In this document: positions 23,094 through 31,906 of the stretch, one piece after another | Position numbering within the stretch: the first letter of the stretch is position 1 | Layout: the number at the start of each line of letters is the position of its first letter | From: Zavarzinella formosa DSM 19928 | Lineage (GTDB): Bacteria; Planctomycetota; Planctomycetia; Gemmatales; Gemmataceae | Assembly (NCBI RefSeq): GCF_000255705.1 | Contig: NZ_JH636441.1 | Span: forward strand, 496,069-558,437 | Direction of reading: 5' to 3' | Length of the DNA stretch: 62,369 nt | Program-made: the position numbers and the translations under genes | Notes under the pieces: generated by a model | The model's input: the letters and a program-made list of their open reading frames with translations, nothing else | What the model was told of the DNA's origin: nothing | The model's database searches: none

Positions 23094-23852
23094 ATGGCCA
23101 TGTCCGAACAAAAGTGGCTGACCACATCTAATGCCCGAGCGATGATTCGGCATTTGAATGGGATGAAATCACTCGCACATAAACCTCTTTCACGGAAGTG
23201 GCGGCTTTATCAAATCGCCTGCGCATATGCATTCTGGGACGATCTTCCGCTGCCCTCCCAAATTGCAATTGAAATCGCAGAAGCATATGCTGATGGTAAC
23301 GCAAACAATGATTTGTTGGAAAAGGCCAATTATGTTTCCGAAGGGATCAATTTAAGTTTTCACCGCGAAGAAATAAACAACGAAACTTCTCAGCACACAT
23401 ATCGATTGAAGTCCAGTTCTGTGGCCGATTACATTCGGAGGTGTGAAACGTGGAATTTACGTCGAACACTTGAATCTCCTCCTTACCAAATGGTGCTGGA
23501 AGAGTGTGAGATGTACGAGAAGGTCTGGCTGGCATTTGTGGCGACTTGGTGCACAAATTCTCTGAGTAATGACAAAGCACATCATCACTTTTCATTTGCC
23601 TCTGATCTCATGCGAGACATTTTTGGAAATCCTTTTTGTTCGATCCATTTCGACTCGCGATGGCGTACTTCTGATGTCTTCGGCTTGGCCGAGGGCATCT
23701 ATGACGACCGGGCATTTGCCCGAATGCCCATTTTGGCCGATGCGTTGATGGATGCCGGTTGCGACGACGAGCGGATTCTCTCCCATTGCCGCCAAGACAC
23801 GCCACATGTCCGTGGTTGTTGGTTGGTGGACATGATCCTCGGCAAAAGTTGA
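23094..23852 (+). CDS. Gemmataceae-type paralogous-family protein of unknown function
   Basis: 252 residues. The ends fit a large family seen in Gemmata-like genomes: an N-terminal EQKWLTTSNARAMIRHLNG followed by RKWRLYQIACAYAFWDDL (family form: EAEWLACTDPxPMLEFL...RKLRLFACACCRRxW), and a C-terminal block AFARMPILADALMDAGC, then SHCRQDTPHVRGCWLVD. The cysteine cluster usual after ACA is lost here (ACAYAFW). Members are numerous and often found singly. Base composition in the middle is more AT-rich than in neighbours. Start could also be the ATG at 23100. Function unknown. Confidence 0.65.
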   Translation: MAMSEQKWLTTSNARAMIRHLNGMKSLAHKPLSRKWRLYQIACAYAFWDDLPLPSQIAIEIAEAYADGNANNDLLEKANYVSEGINLSFHREEINNETSQHTYRLKSSSVADYIRRCETWNLRRTLESPPYQMVLEECEMYEKVWLAFVATWCTNSLSNDKAHHHFSFASDLMRDIFGNPFCSIHFDSRWRTSDVFGLAEGIYDDRAFARMPILADALMDAGCDDERILSHCRQDTPHVRGCWLVDMILGKS

Positions 23853-23879
23853 TCGCCATTCTGAACTCGGAGTATCCTG

Positions 23880-24302
23880 ATGCGGCAAGTTCCCGGCCGG
23901 TTGCTTTGGTTGGGAAATGCCGGGGATCTTTGGAACCCAAGCAATGTGATTGCCGCCGGGATCGAAGCCGTCGTCGAACTGGCCGACAATGAACCGGCGG
24001 TCACTCTTCCGCGTGATTTAATCCGTTGTCGCTTCCCGTTGTCAGACGGCGGGGAGAATCCGGCTTGGTTGTTGCGACTGGCGGTTGAATCGGTTGCCGT
24101 CTTTTTGCGGGCGGGTGTTCCTGTTTTGGTCTGCTGTTCCGCCGGGATGAGCCGGTCCGTTTGTGTCGCGGCCGGAGGGATGTCACTGGCGGAGGGGCGG
24201 CCGTTTGCCAAGTCATTGACGGAAGTTATTGGCACGGGGCCGGCCGACGTGTCGCCTCGTCTGTTGATGCAATTTCAACAGGCGCTGGGTGCGGCCGTTT
24301 AG
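23880..24302 (+). CDS. Dual-specificity protein phosphatase-like protein
   Basis: 140 residues. The active-site signature CxxxxxR(S/T) is present as CCSAGMSRS near residue 87, preceded by a hydrophobic strand (VPVLVCCSAG) as in cysteine-based phosphatases. An upstream aspartate, the possible general acid, is present in LSDGGENP. The N-terminal LLWLGNAGDLWNPSNVIAAGIEAVVEL matches the small bacterial DSP pattern. GGAG lies 8 bases before the ATG. It may remove phosphate from Ser/Thr/Tyr; partners are unknown. It converges with the VOC gene, 12 bases apart. Confidence 0.8.
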   Translation: MRQVPGRLLWLGNAGDLWNPSNVIAAGIEAVVELADNEPAVTLPRDLIRCRFPLSDGGENPAWLLRLAVESVAVFLRAGVPVLVCCSAGMSRSVCVAAGGMSLAEGRPFAKSLTEVIGTGPADVSPRLLMQFQQALGAAV

Positions 24303-24314
24303 GGGTTGATCGTA

Positions 24315-25355
24315 TCAGCTTCCGCAAGCCGTCATCGCCTTGGGCCGGTTGGTTTGTGATTCAAACACGGTGAATTGCCCGGAAAATTCGCTTGACCGAA
24401 AGCGGTCGGCCACCTCGCCGGGGACCGACACCCGGTGGCCTCTCGGATAGATTCGGCCCTCGTCGTCCCGCAGTTCTCGAAACGGTCCCTTGTACATGAC
24501 TTCGACAGATGTGCCGGACGATTTAACCGGTCGGAAACCTTCCAGTTGCAATTCCCGCATCCCGACCCCGCCCCGAACGAAACAAGGTTTGGAATCGAAC
24601 TTCAACATCCGCACCCCGACCAATCCGGCTTCCGCCAACAGATTGGCCGGTTGGGATTCAAACGGGACCGCCCGAACCGCTCCGGCCGGACCCGGCAGGT
24701 CCGGCGAATCAACCGGCGTTTCCCCGGTCAGGACGTGGACAAACACCCGCCCGCCCGGCTTCAGCACCCGCACCGCCTCCGCGATGATCGCCTTTTGTTC
24801 GGCGGTCGAAAGCGGCAGGTTGAGCGTGCCGCGAAGCAATACTTCGTTGACCTCGCCATCGGACAGCGGGATGCGGGCGGGGACCGGTTCGTTCATCCGG
24901 TGTTCCCAAGACACCCGTTTGGGCGCCGGGGAAGTTCCGAGAACGACTTCTTGCGACTGCCCGCCGCCGCGATGTTCAAGGTCGCCCTCGAACGTGTACA
25001 CTTCCCACAGATTTCCGTCGGGATCGTTGGCCCAAAACTTGGTTTGCTTGGCGTAACAGCATTCGACGCCGTCTTCCCGTTTCGTCCGTAATCCGGCCCG
25101 TTCCAGACGCTCTTGCATGGCCACCAGCGCCTTCGCGTCTGGCAGTCGGAATCCGAGATGATTCAGGGCACCTCCGCTGGCAATCTCGCGGGCCGGTTCC
25201 AGCGAAAGCACCAGCGGCGGCTCATCCGGCTCGAATTTGGCGTAGTCGGCCCGGACCTTGGCCGGTTCGATTCCGAACAGCGTCCGAAAATATTTGACTG
25301 ATTTGTCCAAGTCGGCGACATTTAGTGACAGATGAAAGCGGACCGGGTCGCTCAT
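24315..25355 (-). CDS. ArsI/CadI-like VOC protein fused to a truncated ArsM-like methyltransferase part
   Basis: 346 residues from ATG 25355; a longer frame to 25520 adds no domain. Residues 1-130 are a VOC domain with the metal triad His8, His66 and Glu118 and the vicinal pair Cys99-Cys100 (GVECCYAKQTKFW), as in ArsI C-As lyases and CadI proteins. Residues about 160-346 resemble the second half of an arsenite methyltransferase: VLLRGTLNLPLSTAEQKAII, EAVRVLKPGGRVFV, then the ArsM-like C-terminal MYKGPFRELRDDEGRIYPRG. The SAM-binding glycine motif that should come before this is missing, so methylation by this chain alone is doubtful. An organoarsenic role is inferred from the Cys pair and the fusion. 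Confidence 0.75.
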   Translation of the reverse strand: MSDPVRFHLSLNVADLDKSVKYFRTLFGIEPAKVRADYAKFEPDEPPLVLSLEPAREIASGGALNHLGFRLPDAKALVAMQERLERAGLRTKREDGVECCYAKQTKFWANDPDGNLWEVYTFEGDLEHRGGGQSQEVVLGTSPAPKRVSWEHRMNEPVPARIPLSDGEVNEVLLRGTLNLPLSTAEQKAIIAEAVRVLKPGGRVFVHVLTGETPVDSPDLPGPAGAVRAVPFESQPANLLAEAGLVGVRMLKFDSKPCFVRGGVGMRELQLEGFRPVKSSGTSVEVMYKGPFRELRDDEGRIYPRGHRVSVPGEVADRFRSSEFSGQFTVFESQTNRPKAMTACGS

Positions 25356-25381
25356 GTTGTCCTCGAAGCGAAAGGCATTGG

Positions 25382-26164
25382 TTACTCGAAGTAGGTCTCG
25401 GTCTTGCCGTACTCGGCATATTTTATTTTGAGCCAGGCGTGAAACTCGCGGTAGTGTTTCTCCCGCTGGTCCCCGCCGTCGGAGTGGGCATTGTAGCTCA
25501 GATAGAGTTGCCGCCGCCATCGGTCCGAAATGTTGGGGTCGGAGCGGTGCGGGGTGAAGCCGCCGAACACCGCCACGTCGCCGGGTTCAAGGATCAACGG
25601 CTCGGCCAACGACTCGTCCACCGTGTCGGCCGGCAATTCGTGATATTGTCCGTCTTGCGGGGTGAGCGATCCGGCGGTGTGATAGCCGGGGTAGACCACC
25701 GTGCAACCGTTGTCCCGGTCGGCCGGGTCGAATGGAATCAGCACGGTGAGGAAACTTTTGGGGAAGCCCTCCCACGAAATCCAATCCTGATGAAGCCCGT
25801 AACCTTTGACGCCCGGCGGCTTGTAGATCAGTTTGTCCTTGAAAAGGTGGGCTGGTTCGCCGTAAACGGTCGCCAGCAGGCTGAGCAACCGGGGATGGTG
25901 GGCCAGTTGATCGCACACGGGGCCAAGGTCGATCACCGGGTCGAACGTCTCAAACGTGCATTCGCCGGTGAACACGTTGTCCTGCCATCGGCAACGGATG
26001 TTCTTCACGTTTTTCAGACGGGCGTGGTCGCTCATCAATTGATCGGCCTCGGCCAACGCTTTCCGCATGAGGGCGGGATCAAAGAGGGATCGCACAACAA
26101 AGAAACCGTCCCGCTCGAAGGCGGCACGGTAATCCGTGGTCGTTTTTGGGCTGGTCGCAGTCAT
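25382..26164 (-). CDS. Phytanoyl-CoA dioxygenase family protein
   Basis: 260 residues from ATG 26164 (MTATSPKTTTDYRAAFERDG). Fe(II)/2-oxoglutarate oxygenase fold: iron ligands His and Asp in GYGLHQDWISW near residue 136, the distal His and the 2-oxoglutarate Arg in FTPHRSDPNISDRWRRQ. The N-terminal AFERDGFFVVRSLFDPALM is the family opener. The substrate is unknown; many bacterial members act on small metabolites or natural products. It lies 26 bases before the VOC gene on the same strand and is probably co-transcribed with it. Confidence 0.85.
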   Translation of the reverse strand: MTATSPKTTTDYRAAFERDGFFVVRSLFDPALMRKALAEADQLMSDHARLKNVKNIRCRWQDNVFTGECTFETFDPVIDLGPVCDQLAHHPRLLSLLATVYGEPAHLFKDKLIYKPPGVKGYGLHQDWISWEGFPKSFLTVLIPFDPADRDNGCTVVYPGYHTAGSLTPQDGQYHELPADTVDESLAEPLILEPGDVAVFGGFTPHRSDPNISDRWRRQLYLSYNAHSDGGDQREKHYREFHAWLKIKYAEYGKTETYFE

Positions 26165-26372
26165 CGAGACCAATCCTTTCCATGATGGCAAAGGTTGTGA
26201 TTTCATTCTGGCGGAGGGCAATTCGGCGAGGCCAGGTTCATGCTGACATCTGCCCGCTAATCAAGAAATTAGCAAGCAGGTTGTCTGATGCCACCTAATA
26301 AACATTTTTTGTTGAAATTGGCCGACGCAATGAAAACCGCAATCGATCAAATTGCGGAATCCTTGGACCGGA

Positions 26373-29300
26373 TCACTTTCGTTCGGCGAGTTGCTCAAAA
26401 TACAGTTTGATGTTGCGGGCGTAGTCCTCGCCGTAACGGGCGGACATTTGCTGGATAATCTTTGTTCGGATTTCGCCCGGCAGTTCGCCCCACGGTTTGC
26501 CGTTGTGTTTGGCGATGTCCGGTGCGAAGTTTCGCAGGTCCGGCGTGCCGCCGGGGCCGCCGGGAGCGCCGACGGGGATTGGGCCGTCGCCCCGTTGAGC
26601 CTCGCCGGGTTTGTTGGCGTCTCCGGGTTGGGGCTGGCCGAGTTGGTTGGCGGCCTGATCCAGCGAGCGGGCGGCGTCTTGCATCCGGGCGCTGGCTTCG
26701 CCCGGCTTGCCCTTGCCGAGTTGTTGCCCGGCTTGGTTCATCTGCTGGTCGGCTTTTTGCACGGCATCCCCGGCCTGTGGCGAGCCATCGGGTTTCATGT
26801 CGCCGGGCTTCGCACCTTCGCGGGCGCCCTTGGCGGCCTGTTCAAGAGATTTGGCCGCCTTGTCGCGGGAGTCTTTCGCCTGCCCGGCTTGATTCTTCTG
26901 ATCGGCTTGTTGCGCGGCTTTCATCTGTTCGCCGGCCTTTTTGGCGTCCTGTCCGGCTTGCTTCGCCGATCCGTTCGGTTGCATTCCTTCGCGGGCCATC
27001 TGGTCGAGTTGCTCGCCGAGTTTCCCGGCTTGCTCGGCCAGATCCTTTTCACGGGCTTGTTGCTGGGCTTTGGCGGCTCCGGCATCCTTGGTCAGTTCGC
27101 CAAGTTTTTTGTTCACATCATCCTGACGTTGCGCCAGTTCTTTGGCTTTTTGGCCGCTCTCCGTGCCAGGATTGTCTTTCGCCAGTTTGTCCATCGACTC
27201 CTTGGCTTGTTCGCCGGATTTTTGGGCGTCGGGCAGTTCGCCGTTTTGCAATTTCTTCGCCCCCTGTTCGGCGGCCTTCGCGGCTTCGTTCGCTTGTTTG
27301 GTCGCCTCGGCTTGTTCTCCCTGCCGGTCGGCCGATTTGCGGGCGAGGTCTTGGGCTTCCTTGGCAATCCGTTCCTGCTCTTTGGCGAGTTCCCCGGCCG
27401 GGTTGTCTTTTCTGGCGTTTTGCTTGTTCAATTCGTCTTGGGCCTTCATGGCCTCGTCGCGGAGTTGGCGTTGTTCTTGGGCGAGACGTTTCGCGGCGTT
27501 GGCCTGTTCTTGGTTCGGAAGGTCGGCGTTTCGCTCGGATTGTTGCCGGGCTTCCTCCTGGCGGGCCTCACGGCTCAGGCGGTCAAGGGCCTCGGCGGCT
27601 TCCCTCTGCTTCTTAACGGCCCCCTCGAAGTTTTCGCGGTCAAGTTCCATTTTCGCGTCAGCCATCGACTGCTCGGCTTGCTGGCGATCCTTGGGGGCGT
27701 CGGTGCCGCCGAGTTGACCGAGTTGTTTGGTCAGTTCCTCTTGCTGGCGGTTCAAGTCGGCCTTGGCTTCTTTCTTGGCCTTCTCGGCCTCGTCGCCGGT
27801 TTTGCCCTTCAAGTTTTCCTCGGCCTTGTTGGTGGTATCGGCCAGTTCGCGTTGTTTCCTCGCCAGTTGATCGGCATTATCCGCGTTTTCGCCGGGTGTT
27901 TTCGGCGGCGTGTCGGTCTTGGGTTCCGGTTGGGGCTTGCCGTTGAGGGCTTGTTCGAGGCGTTCCAGTTCTTGCTTCGCGGCCTGTTGGGATTTGGCGA
28001 TGTCTTCCGGCTTCCCGTGCGTCAGATCGCTGGCGGCTTTCTCCATCGCCTCGGCGGTCTTCTCCTGCCGACGTTCCTGGCCGGGGGTGTCGGTTTTCTT
28101 GAGTTTTTCGGTGAGCTCGGCTTCTTTCTTGGCCGCTTCCGCGAGTTTCTTCCGCAGTTCGTCCGGCTTGTCGGCGTTGTTCTTCGCCGCTTGTTCGGTT
28201 TCCTTGCGAAGCTTTTCCTGTTCTTCCTTCAGTTTGTTGATTTCTTCCTTGGCTTTCGCCAGGCGTTGCTCGTCCGTCGGGAGCTTGGCGGCGAGTTGTT
28301 CCAGCGATTTCTTGGCGTCCTGCATCCGGCGGTCAGCCATCTCGGCTGATTGTTGCTTCAACGCTTCCCCGGCTTTCTTCGCGTCAGAGGCGGCTCGCTG
28401 TTTGGCGACTTCCGCTCCGGTGTCCCCCTCGGGGGTCTTGAGTTTGGCCGTTGCCTTTTCGATGGCATCCTGTTGCTTTGTGATCGCTTCCTGCTCCGTT
28501 TTCGGAATCTGGGCGAAGGGAATCACTTGGGTTTCTTGAGCCAACTTCTGTCGAAGATTTTCCTGCAGTTGGGCGAGTTGCTTCGCGGCCTCCCGCGGGT
28601 TCCGGGTTTTGGCGGCGGCGTTCTCCAGTTCGCGGGCAAGGCGGTCGAGTTCTTGGGCCGCTTTCTCCTGCTGCTTGGCGGCTTCGTCGAGGTCACCCTT
28701 GTCGAGAGCCTTCTTGGCCGCATCGTCGGCCTTGAGCGGGGCGGCCTGGGCGGCCCGGCTGGCGTTGTCCGTCTGGTTGCCGAATTCTTGGGCCTTCTTT
28801 GTCAGTTCTTCCTGTTTCTTCTTCAAGTCTTCGAGTTTGCCGGCTGTCGCGTTGTTGTCCGTCTTTTCCATTGCCTTGTTGAGTTCTTGAATTTCCTTCG
28901 CCAGCCGTTCGGCCTCCCTCGCCAGTTTGTTTGCTTCATCGGCCTTGGCGGCCTCGATGGCCTTCTTGATCGCTTCCGATTGGTCTTGGAGTTGCTTCAG
29001 TTTTGATTGAACTTCCTCTTGTTTCTTCTTCAATTCGTCGGCTTGTTTCGCATCGGCGGCCTTGGCCTTGTCCGCGAGTTCCTGCTGTTCGGCGGCGAGA
29101 TCTTTCAATTTCATCTTGTCGAGACGTTCCTTGGCAATCCGCTCGTTCTCCGCAAGCAGTTCATCCACTTTCTTGAGGGCGTTTTCCAAGGCCTCGTCGG
29201 CGGTGCTCAGGTTCTTGTTCCGCTCCGGCGATGCCGTGGCTTCCTTGGCGCTTGAGAGGGATTGCGTCCCGGTGCGGAGTTCGTTTTCCTCCAAATTTCG

Positions 29301-31199
29301 CATCGCTTCCGCGAGTTTGCGGAGTTCGGGCGTGACGCCGGTGTCCTCGGCGAGATCCCGCAATTTGTTGGCCGTCCTTTCGAGGTCGTCCCGCACATTG
29401 TTCAGTTTTTTGTTTTCGTCCGGCGACACATTTTTCTTGTTGGCAAGTTCTTTGCGAAGCGAATACGTTGTGCGGGATTCGGCCTTTAACTCGTCGCGGA
29501 TCGCCGTCAGCTTGGCGTCAATCTCGGCCTTGCGCTGGGTGATGTCCTGTTCGGCCAGCGGGGCGGCATCTTCGCGGAGAAGAAATTCGGACCAATCTTT
29601 CGCCGGGTAACGAGTTGTCTGCGGTTCCAGCATCACTTCCGGCACCCGGCGGTTGTCCGTCGCCACGAGGCGAACTTCCAAGATGTCGCCGCTCTTGGCG
29701 ATTTCGGAAATGTTCCACGAGATTTTGCCGTCGGCTTGGGTGGTGTTCAGCGTCGGCGAGTCGATGACTTTCGTTTGGACCGGCCCATCGTTGATGCGGT
29801 ATTCCAACGCCAGTTTGCTCACGGCGATGTCATCCGTGGCGGTGCAGTCGATCTTGAGGAGTTCCGTCGGCCGGATGTTTCGGCGTCGCTCGTGCAGGCC
29901 GACGACGCGGGGGAACTTCGGGCTTTCGTCCGCAATCACCCGGAGCGGTTGGGCGGGGAGTTCGCTTTTCACGCCCCGTTCCCCCTCGGCGATCAGTTGA
30001 AACATTCCCGATTGCCGGGCGGGCCAGATGATGCTGGCGCGTCCTTGGTCGTTCGTGACGATGGTTTGTTTTTTCTTCGCGGTTTTGTCCCCCATTTCCG
30101 GGGAGAATTCCAAGGTCACGGCTTTCGGATGCGGGGAGAATTGCAAGTCGAACTGAATCGTCCCATGCTCCAGGGCGGTGAGTTCCCCAAGTCCCTCGAT
30201 CACCGTCGGCGTGTCGTTGGCCGTTCGGGCATAAGCCGGGGGAGTGATGGTGAGGCGGGCCTTGGAAAGCGTGACGGGTTCCACCATCGTGACGTGGTGG
30301 GTCTCGCTCACGGCCAACCCGGACTCGATGCGATAATCGAAGTCTCCTTCCACCGAAGGGCGTTTCACCCGGTAAATGTTTGATTCATCGGCCGTCATCG
30401 GGATGCGGTCTTCCCGGCCGTTCGCGGTGATGACGAGGGTGGCCGAGTCGGGCAGCGTTGTCCCTCTTGAATCGTCCTTCGGCCCGTGTCCCGAAGGATC
30501 GATGACGAGGGTGGCCGAGCCGGGCAGTGCTGTCCCGGCTTTGGTTGCCTCCACATAGCCCGACAGGGTGACGGCATCGCCGCGTTTCACGGCCGGGTCT
30601 TTGGAGGTGACGATCACCCGGTAATCAACGGCGACGGTGGGAACATGCCACGGGGCAAAGAACCGGCCGGCGTATTCGCGGGCCGACGAGACCAGCGCCA
30701 GCGGCAGGGCGATGACGATAAACGCCAGCAGGGCGGTCCACAATCCGCGAACGGCGGCCGTTTTTGGGAACACCCGCTCGAAGTCCAGGCGTTCGGCCCG
30801 TGTCTGGGCGTCCCGGATCACTTCCCGGATGAGTTCCGGGGAGCCGTTGCTTTCGTCCGCGTGCCGGCTGAGTTCCACGGCGGTCGTGAGCCGTTCGCCC
30901 ATCCGGGGATATTCGGTTTCAATCGCATGGGCGATGGTCTCGGCATCAATCGGCACCTTCATCGCCCAGCGCAGATTCATCACTTCACGGACGACCAACA
31001 AGCACCAGCACCCCAGCAGTCCCAATCGCATCGAACTTGAAAACCCAAGGTAGGCATCGGCGAGAATCAACACCAACGCCGTCGCCGGCAACAGGAACAA
31101 CGCGCGGGCAACGGCCCGATAAACGGTGATGTGCCGAACCCGGCTGGCAAGTTCGTCGAGGCGGCCGGTGAGTTTCTTCGGCAATTTGACGGCAGACAT
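26373..31199 (-). CDS. Giant membrane-anchored coiled-coil protein (DUF4175-like)
   Basis: 1608 residues. The N-terminus has membrane segments at about 30-75 (LFLLPATALVLILADAYLG and the next helix) and 150-172 (LWTALLAFIVIALPLALVSS). A region of about 300 residues rich in beta strands follows (180-480, Ig-like pieces such as VTLEFSPEMGDKTAKKKQT). From about 560 to 1510 the chain is nearly all Lys, Glu, Ala, Gln and Asp, with heptad character, so a very long coiled coil or charged single helix. The C-terminal 60 residues (PDLRNFAPDIAKHNGK, LPGEIRTKIIQQMS, YFEQLAERK) are ordinary. A membrane-attached scaffold is inferred. A 72-base repeat lies inside the gene (see 30429-30536). tRNA-Phe and its terminator sit upstream. 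Confidence 0.75.
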   Translation of the reverse strand: MSAVKLPKKLTGRLDELASRVRHITVYRAVARALFLLPATALVLILADAYLGFSSSMRLGLLGCWCLLVVREVMNLRWAMKVPIDAETIAHAIETEYPRMGERLTTAVELSRHADESNGSPELIREVIRDAQTRAERLDFERVFPKTAAVRGLWTALLAFIVIALPLALVSSAREYAGRFFAPWHVPTVAVDYRVIVTSKDPAVKRGDAVTLSGYVEATKAGTALPGSATLVIDPSGHGPKDDSRGTTLPDSATLVITANGREDRIPMTADESNIYRVKRPSVEGDFDYRIESGLAVSETHHVTMVEPVTLSKARLTITPPAYARTANDTPTVIEGLGELTALEHGTIQFDLQFSPHPKAVTLEFSPEMGDKTAKKKQTIVTNDQGRASIIWPARQSGMFQLIAEGERGVKSELPAQPLRVIADESPKFPRVVGLHERRRNIRPTELLKIDCTATDDIAVSKLALEYRINDGPVQTKVIDSPTLNTTQADGKISWNISEIAKSGDILEVRLVATDNRRVPEVMLEPQTTRYPAKDWSEFLLREDAAPLAEQDITQRKAEIDAKLTAIRDELKAESRTTYSLRKELANKKNVSPDENKKLNNVRDDLERTANKLRDLAEDTGVTPELRKLAEAMRNLEENELRTGTQSLSSAKEATASPERNKNLSTADEALENALKKVDELLAENERIAKERLDKMKLKDLAAEQQELADKAKAADAKQADELKKKQEEVQSKLKQLQDQSEAIKKAIEAAKADEANKLAREAERLAKEIQELNKAMEKTDNNATAGKLEDLKKKQEELTKKAQEFGNQTDNASRAAQAAPLKADDAAKKALDKGDLDEAAKQQEKAAQELDRLARELENAAAKTRNPREAAKQLAQLQENLRQKLAQETQVIPFAQIPKTEQEAITKQQDAIEKATAKLKTPEGDTGAEVAKQRAASDAKKAGEALKQQSAEMADRRMQDAKKSLEQLAAKLPTDEQRLAKAKEEINKLKEEQEKLRKETEQAAKNNADKPDELRKKLAEAAKKEAELTEKLKKTDTPGQERRQEKTAEAMEKAASDLTHGKPEDIAKSQQAAKQELERLEQALNGKPQPEPKTDTPPKTPGENADNADQLARKQRELADTTNKAEENLKGKTGDEAEKAKKEAKADLNRQQEELTKQLGQLGGTDAPKDRQQAEQSMADAKMELDRENFEGAVKKQREAAEALDRLSREARQEEARQQSERNADLPNQEQANAAKRLAQEQRQLRDEAMKAQDELNKQNARKDNPAGELAKEQERIAKEAQDLARKSADRQGEQAEATKQANEAAKAAEQGAKKLQNGELPDAQKSGEQAKESMDKLAKDNPGTESGQKAKELAQRQDDVNKKLGELTKDAGAAKAQQQAREKDLAEQAGKLGEQLDQMAREGMQPNGSAKQAGQDAKKAGEQMKAAQQADQKNQAGQAKDSRDKAAKSLEQAAKGAREGAKPGDMKPDGSPQAGDAVQKADQQMNQAGQQLGKGKPGEASARMQDAARSLDQAANQLGQPQPGDANKPGEAQRGDGPIPVGAPGGPGGTPDLRNFAPDIAKHNGKPWGELPGEIRTKIIQQMSARYGEDYARNIKLYFEQLAERK
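30429..30536 (-). repeat. Intragenic direct repeat (2 x 36 bases, 36 apart) with central hairpin
   Basis: Copies 30429-30464 and 30501-30536 agree at 33 of 36 bases. Between them lies a hairpin, TCCTTCGG (30475-30482) with CCGAAGGA (30491-30498). On the coding strand both copies translate in the same frame to GTxLPxSATLVI, so the protein contains GTALPGSATLVI and GTTLPDSATLVI 24 residues apart. The unit length (72) keeps the reading frame. It looks like an inserted or duplicated repeat tolerated within a coding region. Confidence 0.8.
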
Positions 31200-31338
31200 G
31201 CGGACGCCCCGTGTAAGCGGATGGCCGTGACGATCATGCGGGAGATGGTTTGATTGTACCTGCCATCAAGCATGGCGGGCAAGCGGGAAGGCAACGGGAT
31301 TATGGAATGTGTGTTTCAAGAATCCAACATTCCATGAA

Positions 31339-31370
31339 AAAACCCCGCCTTGTAAACAAGGCGGGGTTTT
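31339..31370 (-). terminator. Intrinsic terminator of tRNA-Phe
   Basis: Arms 31339-31352 and 31357-31370 pair perfectly over 14 bases around a 4-base loop (TAAA). Reading on the minus strand from the tRNA, the stem ends in a run of T (GGTTTTTTC). It begins 6 bases past the tRNA and is the strongest terminator in the window apart from the one at the right end. Confidence 0.9.
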
Positions 31371-31375
31371 CAAAG

Positions 31376-31448
31376 TGGGCAGAGCCGGGATTGAACCGGC
31401 GACCCTGCGATTTTCAATCGCATGCTCTACCAGCTGAGCTATCTACCC
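31376..31448 (-). tRNA. tRNA-Phe (anticodon GAA)
   Basis: 73 bases. On the minus strand the acceptor stem GGGTAGA pairs with TCTGCCC, with A as the discriminator base. The D arm is GCTCAGCTGGTAGAGC, the anticodon stem TGCGA/TCGCA holds loop TTGAAAA (anticodon GAA), and the T arm is GCCGG-TTCAATC-CCGGC. The 3' CCA is not encoded and must be added by nucleotidyltransferase. Confidence 0.95.
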
Positions 31449-31638
31449 TCACACCACTTCTTTTAGGATTCAGGAAGCGGAATGTCCGCCCAAGGTTCGC
31501 ATCCGGGGAAATTTTTCTTGCGTTTCGCCAACAGTCTGGTTAGCATTTCAGTATCAATTCTGCCGGGTGCCACATAGGCAGCGATTATTCTGATCGCCAC
31601 ATGGAAGTGACAACGGGCTTGACCTCAAGGAGAGCGGA

Positions 31639-31866
31639 ATGATGACAACGACGACGATTCATGAACCTGTTTCTGCGGGCGTATTGCTCCGGGAAAATCC
31701 CGTCGCGGACCTGCGCCGAATCGACATCGCCGAATCCGAACAGGAAATTGTTCTGAGCGGGATTGTCACCTCGTATTACCTCAAGCAGATGGCCCAAGAA
31801 ACGATCCGGCCCGTGCTGGCCGGTCGCCGGTTGAAGAACCGACTGCTGGTGCTGCCCCCCAAGTAA
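31639..31866 (+). CDS. Small BON-domain-like protein
   Basis: 75 residues. ADLRRIDIAESEQEIVLSG, then IVTSYYLKQMAQETIRPVL, has the beta-alpha-beta pattern of a BON domain (strand with conserved Gly, then helix). There is no signal peptide or second BON copy, so it is shorter than most members. GGAG lies 8 bases upstream of the ATG, supporting real translation. It is the only gene on the plus strand in this part and converges with the surface-protein gene at a shared terminator. Role unknown. Confidence 0.65.
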   Translation: MMTTTTIHEPVSAGVLLRENPVADLRRIDIAESEQEIVLSGIVTSYYLKQMAQETIRPVLAGRRLKNRLLVLPPK

Positions 31867-31873
31867 GTGACTT

Positions 31874-31899
31874 CCCGGCCGGTCATTTAACCGGCCGGG
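31874..31899. terminator. Bidirectional hairpin between convergent genes
   Basis: CCCGGCCGGT (31874-31883) and ACCGGCCGGG (31890-31899) form a perfect 10-base stem with a 6-base loop. It fills the 40-base gap between the BON gene stop and the stop of the minus-strand surface protein, so it can end both transcripts. Confidence 0.7.
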
Positions 31900-31906
31900 C
31901 CGTTCG

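Noticed and set aside
26352-28349. Leu/Phe/Gly-rich open frame on the plus strand opposite the coiled-coil gene, resembling a membrane protein
   Set aside because: It is the complement of Lys/Glu/Ala/Gln codons, which automatically yields Leu/Phe/Gly/Ser; the minus-strand reading has structure, a start and a conserved tail.
30795-31199. Frameshift or gene fusion at the start of the coiled-coil gene
   Set aside because: The membrane part, the Ig-like part and the coil are in one continuous frame with uniform codon use; no break is needed.
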